DNA from: BRH-c25 sp041690515
GTDB taxonomy: Bacteria; Bacillota; Clostridia; Lutisporales; Lutisporaceae
NCBI GenBank assembly: GCA_041690515.1
Contig: JAWLHF010000082.1
Coordinates: 1-14,796, forward strand
DNA length: 14,796 bases
Reading direction: 5' to 3'
Position 1 is the first letter of the stretch, and the number at the start of each line of letters is the position of its first letter. The position numbers were made by a program, and so were the translations under genes. Below are positions 7,322 to 13,732 of this stretch, piece by piece. Under the pieces are notes generated by a model. The model was not told the origin of the DNA. It was given only the letters and a program-made list of their open reading frames with translations, and made no database searches.

Positions 7322-7446
7322 TCCGCACTACATCTCAGTAAGACATTTTCCTGCTTCCTTTATTATGTCCACAAGTAAATTCTAGCCTATTAAAGTGCAA
7401 TTATCAATATTATACCTCTTAATCAGACATTCATAACACAAGCGAA

Positions 7447-7472
7447 GGGACAGTATCTTAGGATACTGTCCC
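7447..7472 (-). terminator. Perfect 11-bp hairpin after tupA, likely terminator
   Basis: GGGACAGTATC (7447-7457) and GATACTGTCCC (7462-7472) form a perfect 11-bp stem with a 4-nt loop, 12 nt past the tupA stop. On the minus strand it is followed by TTCGCTTGTG, which is a poor T-tract, so it may be a weak terminator, an mRNA-stabilising structure or a dispersed repeat. Its position at the end of tupBCA favours a role in 3'-end formation. Confidence 0.5.
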
Positions 7473-7484
7473 ATGTATCTGTTT

Positions 7485-8393
7485 TTATTTTGCGTCAGGT
7501 ACGAATAGCTGCTGACCGTTGCTTTCATAATCCCCTATTATCTTCTGACCTTCCTCTGAGGTGATAAAATCAATGAATGCCATTGCAGCCTTATTGTGGA
7601 TATTTGGATACTTTTCCGGGTTCACTGCAATTACTCCATAAGGATTGAAGAGTATCGGATCCCCTTCAAGAACCACCTTCAAATCCACCTTGTCGACAAA
7701 GGCATACCAGGTACCGCTGTCTACCAAAGTGTATCCTCCCATTTCGCCTGCCATTGTCAGGGTATTTCCCATTCCTTGGCCTGACTCTTTATACCATTCT
7801 TCTCCCTGAGGCTTCAAGCCGAATTTTTCCCATATGGAGAGTTCCTTCTTGTGTGTACCGGATTGATCTCCTCTTGATACAAATATAGCCTTGGACTCAG
7901 CTATCTTCTTCATTGCCTCTTCAGCGCTCTTTGCTTCCCCTACACCTGCGGGATCAGTCTTGGGGCCTACTACAAAGAAGAAATTGTACATTACATCCTT
8001 CCTGTTGACACCATATCCACTTTCTACAAACTCATCCTCGGACTTTCTGGCGTGAACCAGCAGTACATCTGCATTTCCCTGCTTACCCATTTCGAGGGCT
8101 TCACCTGTTCCTACGGCAACAACCTTTGTTGTCACTCCATACTTTTCGTCAAAAGCAGGCACCAGTACGTCTAAGAGTCCTGTATCCCTTGTGCTTGTTG
8201 TAGTAGCAAGAGTCATTTCAGACTCAACCTCCACCTTTGTTTCATTTGGAGCAGCTGTATCATTGGTATCGGTATTGTCACTCTGCTCCGGAGCTTTCGG
8301 AGCACAACCGAAAGTCAGAACTGATGCTGCGATAATCACCAATACAAGCATCAGCATTGTCAATTTGCTTTTCTTAAATTTCTTCCCTATCAT
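7485..8393 (-). CDS. tupA: Tungstate-binding lipoprotein TupA
   Basis: This is the extracytoplasmic binding component of the TupABC tungstate importer. The N-terminus is a lipoprotein signal: KKFKKSK, a hydrophobic stretch 11-29, and C30 in VLTFGC as the lipidated cysteine. A 30-residue acidic and Thr/Asn-rich linker follows. The mature part begins with the TupA signature TTTSTRDTGLLD (64-75) and continues with VGTGEALEMGKQG and NADVLLVHA (94-115). The former motif contributes to oxyanion binding in this family. The 302-aa length is normal. AGGAGG lies 6 nt before the ATG. The gene starts 10 nt after the tupC stop and is the last of tupB-tupC-tupA. Clear separation from ModA rests on the TTTST/GTG motif set; sulfate or vanadate specificity cannot be fully excluded from sequence. 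Confidence 0.95.
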   Translation of the reverse strand: MIGKKFKKSKLTMLMLVLVIIAASVLTFGCAPKAPEQSDNTDTNDTAAPNETKVEVESEMTLATTTSTRDTGLLDVLVPAFDEKYGVTTKVVAVGTGEALEMGKQGNADVLLVHARKSEDEFVESGYGVNRKDVMYNFFFVVGPKTDPAGVGEAKSAEEAMKKIAESKAIFVSRGDQSGTHKKELSIWEKFGLKPQGEEWYKESGQGMGNTLTMAGEMGGYTLVDSGTWYAFVDKVDLKVVLEGDPILFNPYGVIAVNPEKYPNIHNKAAMAFIDFITSEEGQKIIGDYESNGQQLFVPDAK

Positions 8394-8403
8394 TTGAATC
8401 CTC

Positions 8404-9132
8404 CTAATAAATCATTTTTCCTTCGATAAAATCCTGTGTTCTTATATCCCGGGGATTTCCAAACACCTGAGCTGACTCACCGCTCTCAACGATATCCCCG
8501 TTCAGCAGGAAAACCACATTGTCAGATAGTCTCTTTGCCTGATACATATTGTGGGTTACTATTACTATTGATGTCTTGTACTCATTCTTTGCATGCAATA
8601 TAAGTTTCTCTATCATCGCTACATTAGCCGGATCAAGATTGGCTGTAGGTTCATCCAGTAAAAGCACCTTTGGCTTATAGATGATAGCCCGTGCAAGGGA
8701 GAGTCTCTGAGCCTCCCCTCCTGAAAGGGTCCTGGCCTTTTGCCCCAGCTTATCCTCCAAGCCTATGAACCGTGCAATTTCAAGCACCCTGTTTTGTATC
8801 TCCCCTTTTGGCACTCCCCTGAGCTTCAAGCTGTATGCCATATTGTCATATACTGATGTATTGAAGACTATGGGTTTTTGAAAAACCATGGACATCTGTC
8901 TTCTGGTCTCAATTCCCGGCTCGTTTTCCAACTCTTTTCCGTCAAACACTATTTTACCAATTGTAGGGGTTTCCAACCCGTTAAGTATGTAAAGAAGGGT
9001 ACTTTTTCCAGCTCCGCTGGGACCGATTATCCCCGTGATCTTACCGGCTTCCAGCTTCAGCTCCTCTATTTTCAAAACCCGCTTGCCTTCATATTCCTTT
9101 ACAAGGTTTTCGATGCTAAATATCTGGCCCAT
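8404..9132 (-). CDS. tupC: Tungstate ABC transporter ATPase TupC
   Basis: This is the cytoplasmic ATPase that powers tungstate import. All motifs are present in order: Walker A GPSGAGKST (37-45), Q-loop Q85, signature LSGGE (136-140), Walker B VLLLDEP (156-162) and switch H194. At 242 aa it lacks the C-terminal TOBE-type extension found in ModC, consistent with the short TupC type. The start codon shares one base with the tupB stop (TGATG), giving tight translational coupling; GGGGG of the tupB tail may serve as the ribosome binding site 11 nt upstream. Confidence 0.95.
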   Translation of the reverse strand: MGQIFSIENLVKEYEGKRVLKIEELKLEAGKITGIIGPSGAGKSTLLYILNGLETPTIGKIVFDGKELENEPGIETRRQMSMVFQKPIVFNTSVYDNMAYSLKLRGVPKGEIQNRVLEIARFIGLEDKLGQKARTLSGGEAQRLSLARAIIYKPKVLLLDEPTANLDPANVAMIEKLILHAKNEYKTSIVIVTHNMYQAKRLSDNVVFLLNGDIVESGESAQVFGNPRDIRTQDFIEGKMIY

Positions 9133-9836
9133 CAGTGATCCATCCCCCTTCCTCTTCTAAGCATATCCAATGCGCTGTTAATAAGAAGGGAAATAACTAT
9201 TAGTATCATGCCAAGGGCAAGGGCTATTTGAAATTCTCCCATACCCTTATGAAGTGCTATAGAGGTTGTCATAACTCTGGTCTGGAACCTTACATTACCT
9301 CCGACCATCATTACTGCCCCTACCTCAGCGGTAAGTCTTCCAAATGCAGTGATAACAGCCGCCCCTATTGCATACCTGGCTTCCTTTATCACCAGCCACA
9401 AGAGTTGATAGCCATTAGCCCCCAGACTGACAGCAGTTTTCTTCACCAGGGGATCGACCCCTTGGACTGCTACAATTGTAAGTCCAATTACAATGGGTGT
9501 CGCCAGCAGTACCTGGGCAATTATCATGGCGGTCGGAGTGAAAAGCAGCCTCAAAGGCCCTAAGAGTCCCAGCTGGTTTGACAACAGTATGTATACCACA
9601 AGCCCAATGACCACAGGGGGCATTCCCATAAAAGTATTGATCAGATTTATCAATGGAGCTCTGCCTCGAAATCTGTTGAGTCCTATTATCGCACCAAAGG
9701 GTATTCCAATAATTGTACTTATCAAAGATGCAATTACAGATATCCTTATTGATAGAAATATTATCCCATATAGCTCAGAATCACAGGAAAGCATCAATTC
9801 CAGTGCTTTGTTAAAGGCTTCTATGAAGTATTCCAT
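9132..9836 (-). CDS. tupB: Tungstate ABC transporter permease TupB
   Basis: This integral membrane subunit forms the tungstate channel as a dimer. It has 234 aa and about five to six membrane segments: near 24-53, 68-88, 100-124, 155-180 and 203-222. The EAA coupling loop is visible as SLGANGYQLLWLVIKEARYA (137-156), which contacts TupC. The ATG at 9836 has GGAGG 9 nt upstream. The gene comes first in the unit, directly below the riboswitch and terminator, so all three tup genes are under that control. The order B-C-A differs from the A-B-C order the gene names imply. Confidence 0.94.
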   Translation of the reverse strand: MEYFIEAFNKALELMLSCDSELYGIIFLSIRISVIASLISTIIGIPFGAIIGLNRFRGRAPLINLINTFMGMPPVVIGLVVYILLSNQLGLLGPLRLLFTPTAMIIAQVLLATPIVIGLTIVAVQGVDPLVKKTAVSLGANGYQLLWLVIKEARYAIGAAVITAFGRLTAEVGAVMMVGGNVRFQTRVMTTSIALHKGMGEFQIALALGMILIVISLLINSALDMLRRGRGMDH

Positions 9837-9881
9837 GAGATTTCTCCTCCGGTTGGATGTTAGCTATTACAATTATAGCTC

Positions 9882-9915
9882 AAAAAATAAAAAACAATCC
9901 AGAAAGGATTGTTTT
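9882..9915 (-). terminator. Riboswitch-controlled intrinsic terminator before tupB
   Basis: On the minus strand AAAACAATCC (9915-9906) and GGATTGTTTT (9900-9891) form a perfect 10-bp stem with loop TTTCT. It is followed by a T-rich tract, TTATTTTTTG. The terminator lies between the riboswitch aptamer and the tupB ribosome binding site, so it attenuates tupBCA. The 5' arm and loop (TCCTTTC, 9908-9902) are complementary to GAAAGGA (9945-9939) in the 3' strand of aptamer helix P1, which gives a ready antiterminator. Confidence 0.85.
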
Positions 9916-9940
9916 TAAAACATTTTAACAAAACATCTTC

Positions 9941-10043
9941 CTTTCCAAACACGGGAGGCACAGGAATTTCTCCCTGAACCCTTATGGGACTTGCCCAATG
10001 GTCATAGCTTCATAGTTGCCCTTAGAAACAATGACTCGGAAAA
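9941..10043 (-). ncRNA. Moco/Tuco-type riboswitch aptamer upstream of tupBCA
   Basis: The leader of tupB matches the molybdenum/tungsten-cofactor RNA motif by eye: CCGAGTC near the 5' end, GGCAAGTCCC in the middle, then GGGAGAAATTCCTGTG, CCTCCC and GGAAAGG at the 3' end. A consistent fold has P1 TTTTCC (10043-10038) with GGAAAG (9946-9941). A hairpin follows, GTCATTGTTTC (10035-10025) with GAAGCTATGAC (10011-10001), with one mismatch. GGCA (9995-9992) then pairs with TGCC (9960-9957). The hairpin CAGGGA/TTCCTG (9976-9961) is capped by a GAAA tetraloop. Members of this class control Mo- and W-cofactor genes. The tungstate-importer context points to the tungsten-cofactor form, but I cannot decide from sequence alone whether the variable P3 helix is absent. 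Confidence 0.85.
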
Positions 10044-10059
10044 CTTATATTTCTATCTA

Positions 10060-10068
10060 ATTATACCA
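10060..10068 (-). promoter_or_regulatory. Extended -10 promoter for the tupBCA leader
   Basis: TGGTATAAT (minus strand, 10068-10060) is a perfect extended -10 element. The -35 position, CTACAC, is poor, as is common with an extended -10. The start site would fall near 10053, about ten bases before the riboswitch P1 strand, so the aptamer would sit at the very 5' end of the transcript. The promoter lies 27 bp past the FNT gene stop. Confidence 0.65.
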
Positions 10069-10094
10069 TGTTAATTATCTTTGTGTAGTATTAT

Positions 10095-10907
10095 TTATGC
10101 CTTTGCGTCTTTTGATGCAGCCATTGGTGCAACGGCCTTCAAATATGCCACATGATAGAAGAATGGAACTATAACTGCTCCGCCGATAAGATTACCAATT
10201 GTGACTGGCAGCAGGTTGTTCAACAATATCTGTCCCCATGTAACAGGTGCTCCGATGAACATTCCGAGAGGTATGAAATACATATTCGCTACACTATGCT
10301 CATACCCGGATAATACGAAAAGCATAATCGGGAACCAGCATGCGAATATCTTACCTATAACATCCCTTGCTCCTGTAGCCATCCAAACTGCGAGAACCAC
10401 GATGATATTACAAAGTATACCTCTTATAATTGCGGCCATAAAAGGCATTGCAACTTTCTTAGTGGCTATGCCGATAGCAAGCTCAGCAGCCGGTGTTCCG
10501 GAAGCCATAAGACCGGATTGTGCAACAAATAATGCCAATAGTACTGAACCGATAAAATTAGCCATATATACGAAAAACCAGTTCCTAAGAATGTCTGAAA
10601 CCTTATAACGACAGTTAAGACATCCCAGTGTCATAAGATTGTTACCTGTAAAAAGTTCAGCTCCACAGATAACTACCAGCATGAGTCCCACAGGAAAAGC
10701 TGCGGCAAATGCAAACTTCTGCAAACCCACATCAATGCTTGTAAGCGACTGTCCTATCGTAATCGCTCCCTGTGCTCCAAAGCCGATGAACACCCCTGCG
10801 AAAATACCAAGTACCAGCATTTGCGGGATTGTAAGCTTTGCTTTTGCTGATCCGGCATCGCATGTTGCCTGTGCAATTTCCTTTGGAGTAAGTATACGTT
10901 TCTCCAT
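10095..10907 (-). CDS. Formate/nitrite transporter family channel (FocA/FdhC-like)
   Basis: This pentameric inner-membrane channel or transporter for small monovalent anions is a member of the FNT family. At 270 aa it has about six membrane segments. Family motifs are GAELFTGN (82-89), IIRGILCN (160-167), the central-pore histidine H204 in SGYEHSVANM (200-209) and LPVTIGNLIGG (233-243). Family members move formate, nitrite, hydrosulfide or lactate/acetate. The neighbours fdhD and mobA, needed for formate dehydrogenase, make formate the best guess. GGAGGG lies about 8 nt before the ATG. It is separated from the carbonic anhydrase gene by a 146-bp region with tandem operators, so it may be both co-transcribed and independently driven. 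No terminator is evident after it; the tup riboswitch terminator could catch read-through. Confidence 0.93.
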   Translation of the reverse strand: MEKRILTPKEIAQATCDAGSAKAKLTIPQMLVLGIFAGVFIGFGAQGAITIGQSLTSIDVGLQKFAFAAAFPVGLMLVVICGAELFTGNNLMTLGCLNCRYKVSDILRNWFFVYMANFIGSVLLALFVAQSGLMASGTPAAELAIGIATKKVAMPFMAAIIRGILCNIIVVLAVWMATGARDVIGKIFACWFPIMLFVLSGYEHSVANMYFIPLGMFIGAPVTWGQILLNNLLPVTIGNLIGGAVIVPFFYHVAYLKAVAPMAASKDAKA

Positions 10908-10931
10908 TTAACAGACCCTCCAATCAATACT

Positions 10932-10996
10932 TTGTTAAAAAACATATATAAGTTAAACATATTTTTAACAATTTAAGTTTACCATTTTTTTAACAA
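10932..10996 (-). promoter_or_regulatory. Tandem operator repeats overlapping a candidate promoter for the FNT gene
   Basis: Two 23-bp direct repeats beginning TTGTTAAAAA and ending AACTTA lie at 10996-10974 and 10971-10949 on the minus strand, with 20 of 23 positions identical and 25 bp apart. The second contains a perfect inverted repeat, GTTAAA-N6-TTTAAC. An inverted copy of the half site, TTTTTTAACAA, lies at 10942-10932. The second repeat could also provide a -35 (TTGTTA, 10971-10966) with TATATG (10948-10943) after 17 nt. The symmetry and spacing suggest binding of a dimeric regulator, perhaps of the CRP/FNR type, but no regulator gene is present. The rest of the 146-bp gap shows nothing I can assign. 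Confidence 0.5.
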
Positions 10997-11053
10997 TATG
11001 TCTATAATCGTTGGAAGGTTTTGTAGTAATTTACTTAATTTGGTTTACATAAT

Positions 11054-11587
11054 CTATGCTATTACTTCAATCTCTCCGGAGTTGGGGTCCATAATCAGAC
11101 CATATATACTTACATCCTTGGGTATGTAAGGTGATTCCTTCAGCTTTCTTACAGCATCCTTTACATTCTCTGCCTCATCCTTCAGCAGCCCGAACCATTC
11201 TTCTATGTCTATGGCTTTTATTGCTTCCTCGGGAATGCCCTTTTCCACCATTTTTGTCCTTATACCCTCTGCTGTCTGCTTCCGCATGCCGCAATCCTTA
11301 TGACCTACCACATAGACTTCCTTAAGCCCCATAAGAACTGTCCCTACAGCAACACTTCTTATCACATCACTGCAATTATTCCTAATAATGTTTCCGGCAT
11401 TCTTCAGAATCTTGATATCCCCTCTAGCAAATCCCATTGCCTGTTCCAGCAGTTCGACAAGTCTTGTGTCCATGCAGGTGAACACCATTACATCCTTATG
11501 GGCATGGCCGCTTATAGGCTTGTCCTCTCCAGCCAGCTTCCTTTGCTGCACAAACTTCCTGTTGTGCTCTAATACTTTCTCTAACAT
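11054..11587 (-). CDS. Beta-class carbonic anhydrase, Cab type
   Basis: This zinc enzyme interconverts CO2 and bicarbonate. Zinc ligands C38 (in TCMDTR), H96 and C99 (GHKDCG) are all present, as is the catalytic Asp-Arg dyad D40/R42. KNAGNI (62-67) is also canonical. The length (177 aa) and the layout, including SPYIPKDVSIYGLIMDPNSG at the C-terminus, resemble the short archaeal Cab enzyme rather than the longer E. coli type. There is no signal peptide, so it is cytoplasmic. GGGAGG lies 6 nt before the ATG and the gene follows fdhD by 25 bp, so it is in the mobA-fdhD unit. Next to fdhD and a probable formate channel, it may balance CO2 and bicarbonate for a formate dehydrogenase or CO2 fixation; this is inference. 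Confidence 0.94.
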   Translation of the reverse strand: MLEKVLEHNRKFVQQRKLAGEDKPISGHAHKDVMVFTCMDTRLVELLEQAMGFARGDIKILKNAGNIIRNNCSDVIRSVAVGTVLMGLKEVYVVGHKDCGMRKQTAEGIRTKMVEKGIPEEAIKAIDIEEWFGLLKDEAENVKDAVRKLKESPYIPKDVSIYGLIMDPNSGEIEVIA

Positions 11588-11612
11588 ATTGACCTCCCTA
11601 TATCCGTTTATT

Positions 11613-12395
11613 TTAGAATTTTATCCTGTCCGAATTGTTATAAATATTCATCCTATGTCCCCGGGCAAATCCGATTATTGTTATTCCAAGCTGCTCTGCC
11701 AATTCTATCGCCATATCCGTCGGTGCTGATCTGGATACAATCACAGGTATCCCCGCTTTGGCTGCCTTTATAAGCATTTCCGAAGATATTCTTCCGCTGC
11801 TGAGGACTATTTTGTCCGACAGACTGATATCCTTCAAGTCTGCTTCTCCTATGACCTTATCCATGGCATTATGGCGTCCCACGTCCTCATGAAACAATAT
11901 TATGCCTGTTTCATCACCAAGAGCAACGCTATGTACCCCTCCGGTATTCAGGAATAGCTCAGATTTTTTATTAAAATCCTTCATAAGTTCAAGCACGGTT
12001 TCTGATTGCAGCTCTATTTCACCCGATACCCTCCTGCAGCTTAAGGAATCCATAGCATTATAAAAGGTTGATCCTTTTCCGCAGCCTGTTGTCAATGTCC
12101 TCTTGCCGTGAAGCTTCTTTGCTATGAAGCTGCTCTCAAACGTATCAACATAGGCTATTCCCTTTTCTTCGTCTATCTTGATCTTCCTTATATCAGCCTT
12201 GCTCCTTATCACACTTTCCGAAAGCAAGAACCCTACAGCAAGACAATCCAGACTTGAAGGGGTACAGAGCAGAGTAATGAATTCCTTTCCGTCCAGAAAA
12301 AGGGTCAGAGCATACTCCCTGACTACCATATCCTCCACCGATGACACAGTCCCATTTTCATATTTCATTATTCCAATGGCCTTGGTCAATTCCAT
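11613..12395 (-). CDS. fdhD: Formate dehydrogenase sulfurtransferase FdhD
   Basis: FdhD transfers sulfur from a cysteine desulfurase to the Mo/W-bis-MGD cofactor, which formate dehydrogenase needs for activity. Family marks are TTGCGKGS (102-109), TGGVHSVAL, EDVGRHNAMDKVIGEA and SGRISSEMLIKAAKAGIPVI. The C-terminal ARGHRMNIYN is also typical. Only C105 is present in the position where E. coli FdhD has a C-x-x-C pair, so sulfur relay here would rest on one cysteine. The start is the ATG at 12395, with AGGAGGT 6 nt upstream; the ATG at 12413 lies before that site and would place it inside the coding region. At 260 aa it is full length. It is 30 bp after mobA and 25 bp before the carbonic anhydrase. 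Its presence implies a formate dehydrogenase elsewhere in the genome. Confidence 0.96.
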   Translation of the reverse strand: MELTKAIGIMKYENGTVSSVEDMVVREYALTLFLDGKEFITLLCTPSSLDCLAVGFLLSESVIRSKADIRKIKIDEEKGIAYVDTFESSFIAKKLHGKRTLTTGCGKGSTFYNAMDSLSCRRVSGEIELQSETVLELMKDFNKKSELFLNTGGVHSVALGDETGIILFHEDVGRHNAMDKVIGEADLKDISLSDKIVLSSGRISSEMLIKAAKAGIPVIVSRSAPTDMAIELAEQLGITIIGFARGHRMNIYNNSDRIKF

Positions 12396-12425
12396 ATCCG
12401 TACCTCCTGACAATCTTTTGATCTT

Positions 12426-13034
12426 CTATTTTCCTGTCAGCTTCTTAAACAAGTTCTCATAATCCCGGATTGTGTTCACATTGGTGAACATATCCCAATC
12501 CGGACTGAATTCTCTTGCCTTTGCCTCACTGACATACAACACATTGGTATCTTGCAGCATTTTGTTGATCTGTCTGCTGCCTTTTTTCATGCTTTCTTCT
12601 ATTTTTCCTATGAGATTTTTGGAGTAAAAAGCATTAAATGGTTCTATCCATTGGCCCAGCCTTGTTATGACCCCGTCCAATTTTCCATCATTCTGCTTTA
12701 TTAACTCCATCATATACTCAATGTATTTGATGTTTATGAATGGCATGTCACAGGCCACAATATAGTTATGCATACTTATGGAGTTCTTGAGCCCCACATG
12801 TATTCCGGCCAGGGGGCCAAAACCCCTTATTTCGTCTTCGACCAGCTTATATCCGTATTTTTCATACTCCTCCGGCTTGCTGGTAACTATTATTATCTCT
12901 TCAAAAACTCTTTCCAGTTTTTCTGCAATCATTTCGATTATATACTTGTCCCGAAGCTTCAGGAACTGCTTGTCGAAGCCCATCCTGCTGCTCTTGCCCC
13001 CGGCAAGTATGATAGCGGTTTCCATATCTGACAT
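12426..13034 (-). CDS. mobA: Molybdenum cofactor guanylyltransferase MobA
   Basis: MobA attaches GMP to the Mo/W-pterin cofactor, giving the bis-MGD form used by formate dehydrogenases and other DMSO-reductase-family enzymes. The nucleotidyltransferase signature LAGGKSSRMGFDK (10-22) binds GTP; GPLAG (73-77) and ACDMPF (94-99, with the metal-binding Asp) follow, and NVNT lies near the C-terminus. At 202 aa it is the normal length. GAGAGG lies 5 nt before the ATG at 13034; an internal ATG at codon 4 is a weaker choice. It is the first gene behind a good promoter and is followed at 30 bp by fdhD. No mobB is next to it. Confidence 0.95.
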   Translation of the reverse strand: MSDMETAIILAGGKSSRMGFDKQFLKLRDKYIIEMIAEKLERVFEEIIIVTSKPEEYEKYGYKLVEDEIRGFGPLAGIHVGLKNSISMHNYIVACDMPFINIKYIEYMMELIKQNDGKLDGVITRLGQWIEPFNAFYSKNLIGKIEESMKKGSRQINKMLQDTNVLYVSEAKAREFSPDWDMFTNVNTIRDYENLFKKLTGK

Positions 13035-13085
13035 AGCGACCTCTCAAAATCATATGCCCAAGCATTTATTTTCATACCCATAATC

Positions 13086-13114
13086 TTTATATCATACATA
13101 TATACCAGTTTCAA
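13086..13114 (-). promoter_or_regulatory. Sigma-A-type promoter for mobA-fdhD-carbonic anhydrase
   Basis: TTGAAA (13114-13109) and TATAAA (13091-13086) on the minus strand are separated by exactly 17 nt. Each matches the consensus at 5 of 6 positions. The start site would be near 13079, with a leader of about 45 nt before mobA. A TATAAT at 13143-13138 lacks a good -35. The rest of the 212-bp gap down to the metallophosphoesterase terminator holds nothing I can assign. Confidence 0.7.
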
Positions 13115-13213
13115 TTCATTTTACATATATTTGTTAAATTATAGACAATTCCGTTGTATAGGAAAGTTATACCGCACTTTACACAAATTACGGACGCGCA
13201 ATGCAAGCCCCTA

Positions 13214-13240
13214 CAAAATAAAAAAGGGCATAAAGCCCTT
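13214..13240 (-). terminator. Intrinsic terminator after the metallophosphoesterase gene
   Basis: On the minus strand AAGGGC (13240-13235) and GCCCTT (13229-13224) form a perfect stem around a TTTAT loop, followed by TTTTATTTTG. It lies just past the stop codon at 13247 and before the mobA promoter, so it separates the two units. Confidence 0.85.
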
Positions 13241-13246
13241 AGCTAT

Positions 13247-13732
13247 TTAATCAAAATATACTATCTCGCCTCTAATATCCTTATCGACATATAATATACC
13301 AAGAGAGTACCTTGGCTCGAATCTTCTTGAAGTCGGAGAACCGGGATTGAAGAATAGGACACCGTCGATCACTTCGTTATGAGGCTTGTGGCTGTGACCA
13401 TATACCACACAGTCCACATCATCCTTTGCAAACTGAGCGTATGCATTCATAAAGGTACGCCTCCCGCTTGTTCCGTGTGTCAATCCTATTTTTTTCCCTT
13501 CTACTGTGATTATCTTTTTTGTTCCGTACTTATCCAGCATTTCATATCCGTCATTGTTTCCGGCAACTGCATAGACGGGAGCAATTGTTCCCAGCTCTAT
13601 AAGAACCTCTTCAATGAGTATATCTCCCGCATGCATTATCATATCCACGCCTTCAAACACTTCATATATTATATTAGGAAGCAGCTTGGCACTGCTTCTT
13701 ATGTGTGTATCAGAAATCACTCCTATTTTCAC
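13247..13732 (-). CDS. YfcE/MJ0936-family metallophosphoesterase
   Basis: This is a small calcineurin-like phosphodiesterase with a two-metal active site. The motifs are in order: SDTH with D8 and H10, HAGD (about 40-43), GNND, LTHG and GHSHKP, then NPGSP. This layout matches YfcE and MJ0936, which hydrolyse phosphodiesters in test assays; the natural substrate is unknown. I place the start at the GTG at 13732, which has GGAGG 9 nt upstream and gives the family N-terminus (M)KIGVISDTH. A further upstream ATG at 13762 would add ten unlike residues. The start overlaps the DUF1189 gene's 3' end by 23 bp, so the two are co-transcribed. At 161 aa it is full length and cytoplasmic, and a terminator follows. 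Confidence 0.92.
   Translation of the reverse strand: MKIGVISDTHIRSSAKLLPNIIYEVFEGVDMIMHAGDILIEEVLIELGTIAPVYAVAGNNDGYEMLDKYGTKKIITVEGKKIGLTHGTSGRRTFMNAYAQFAKDDVDCVVYGHSHKPHNEVIDGVLFFNPGSPTSRRFEPRYSLGILYVDKDIRGEIVYFD

Noticed and set aside
10732..10960. Two extra minus-strand ORFs (63 and 68 codons) over the FNT gene start
   Set aside because: Both are out of frame with the well-supported FNT gene and its clear ribosome binding site; they are overlap frames.
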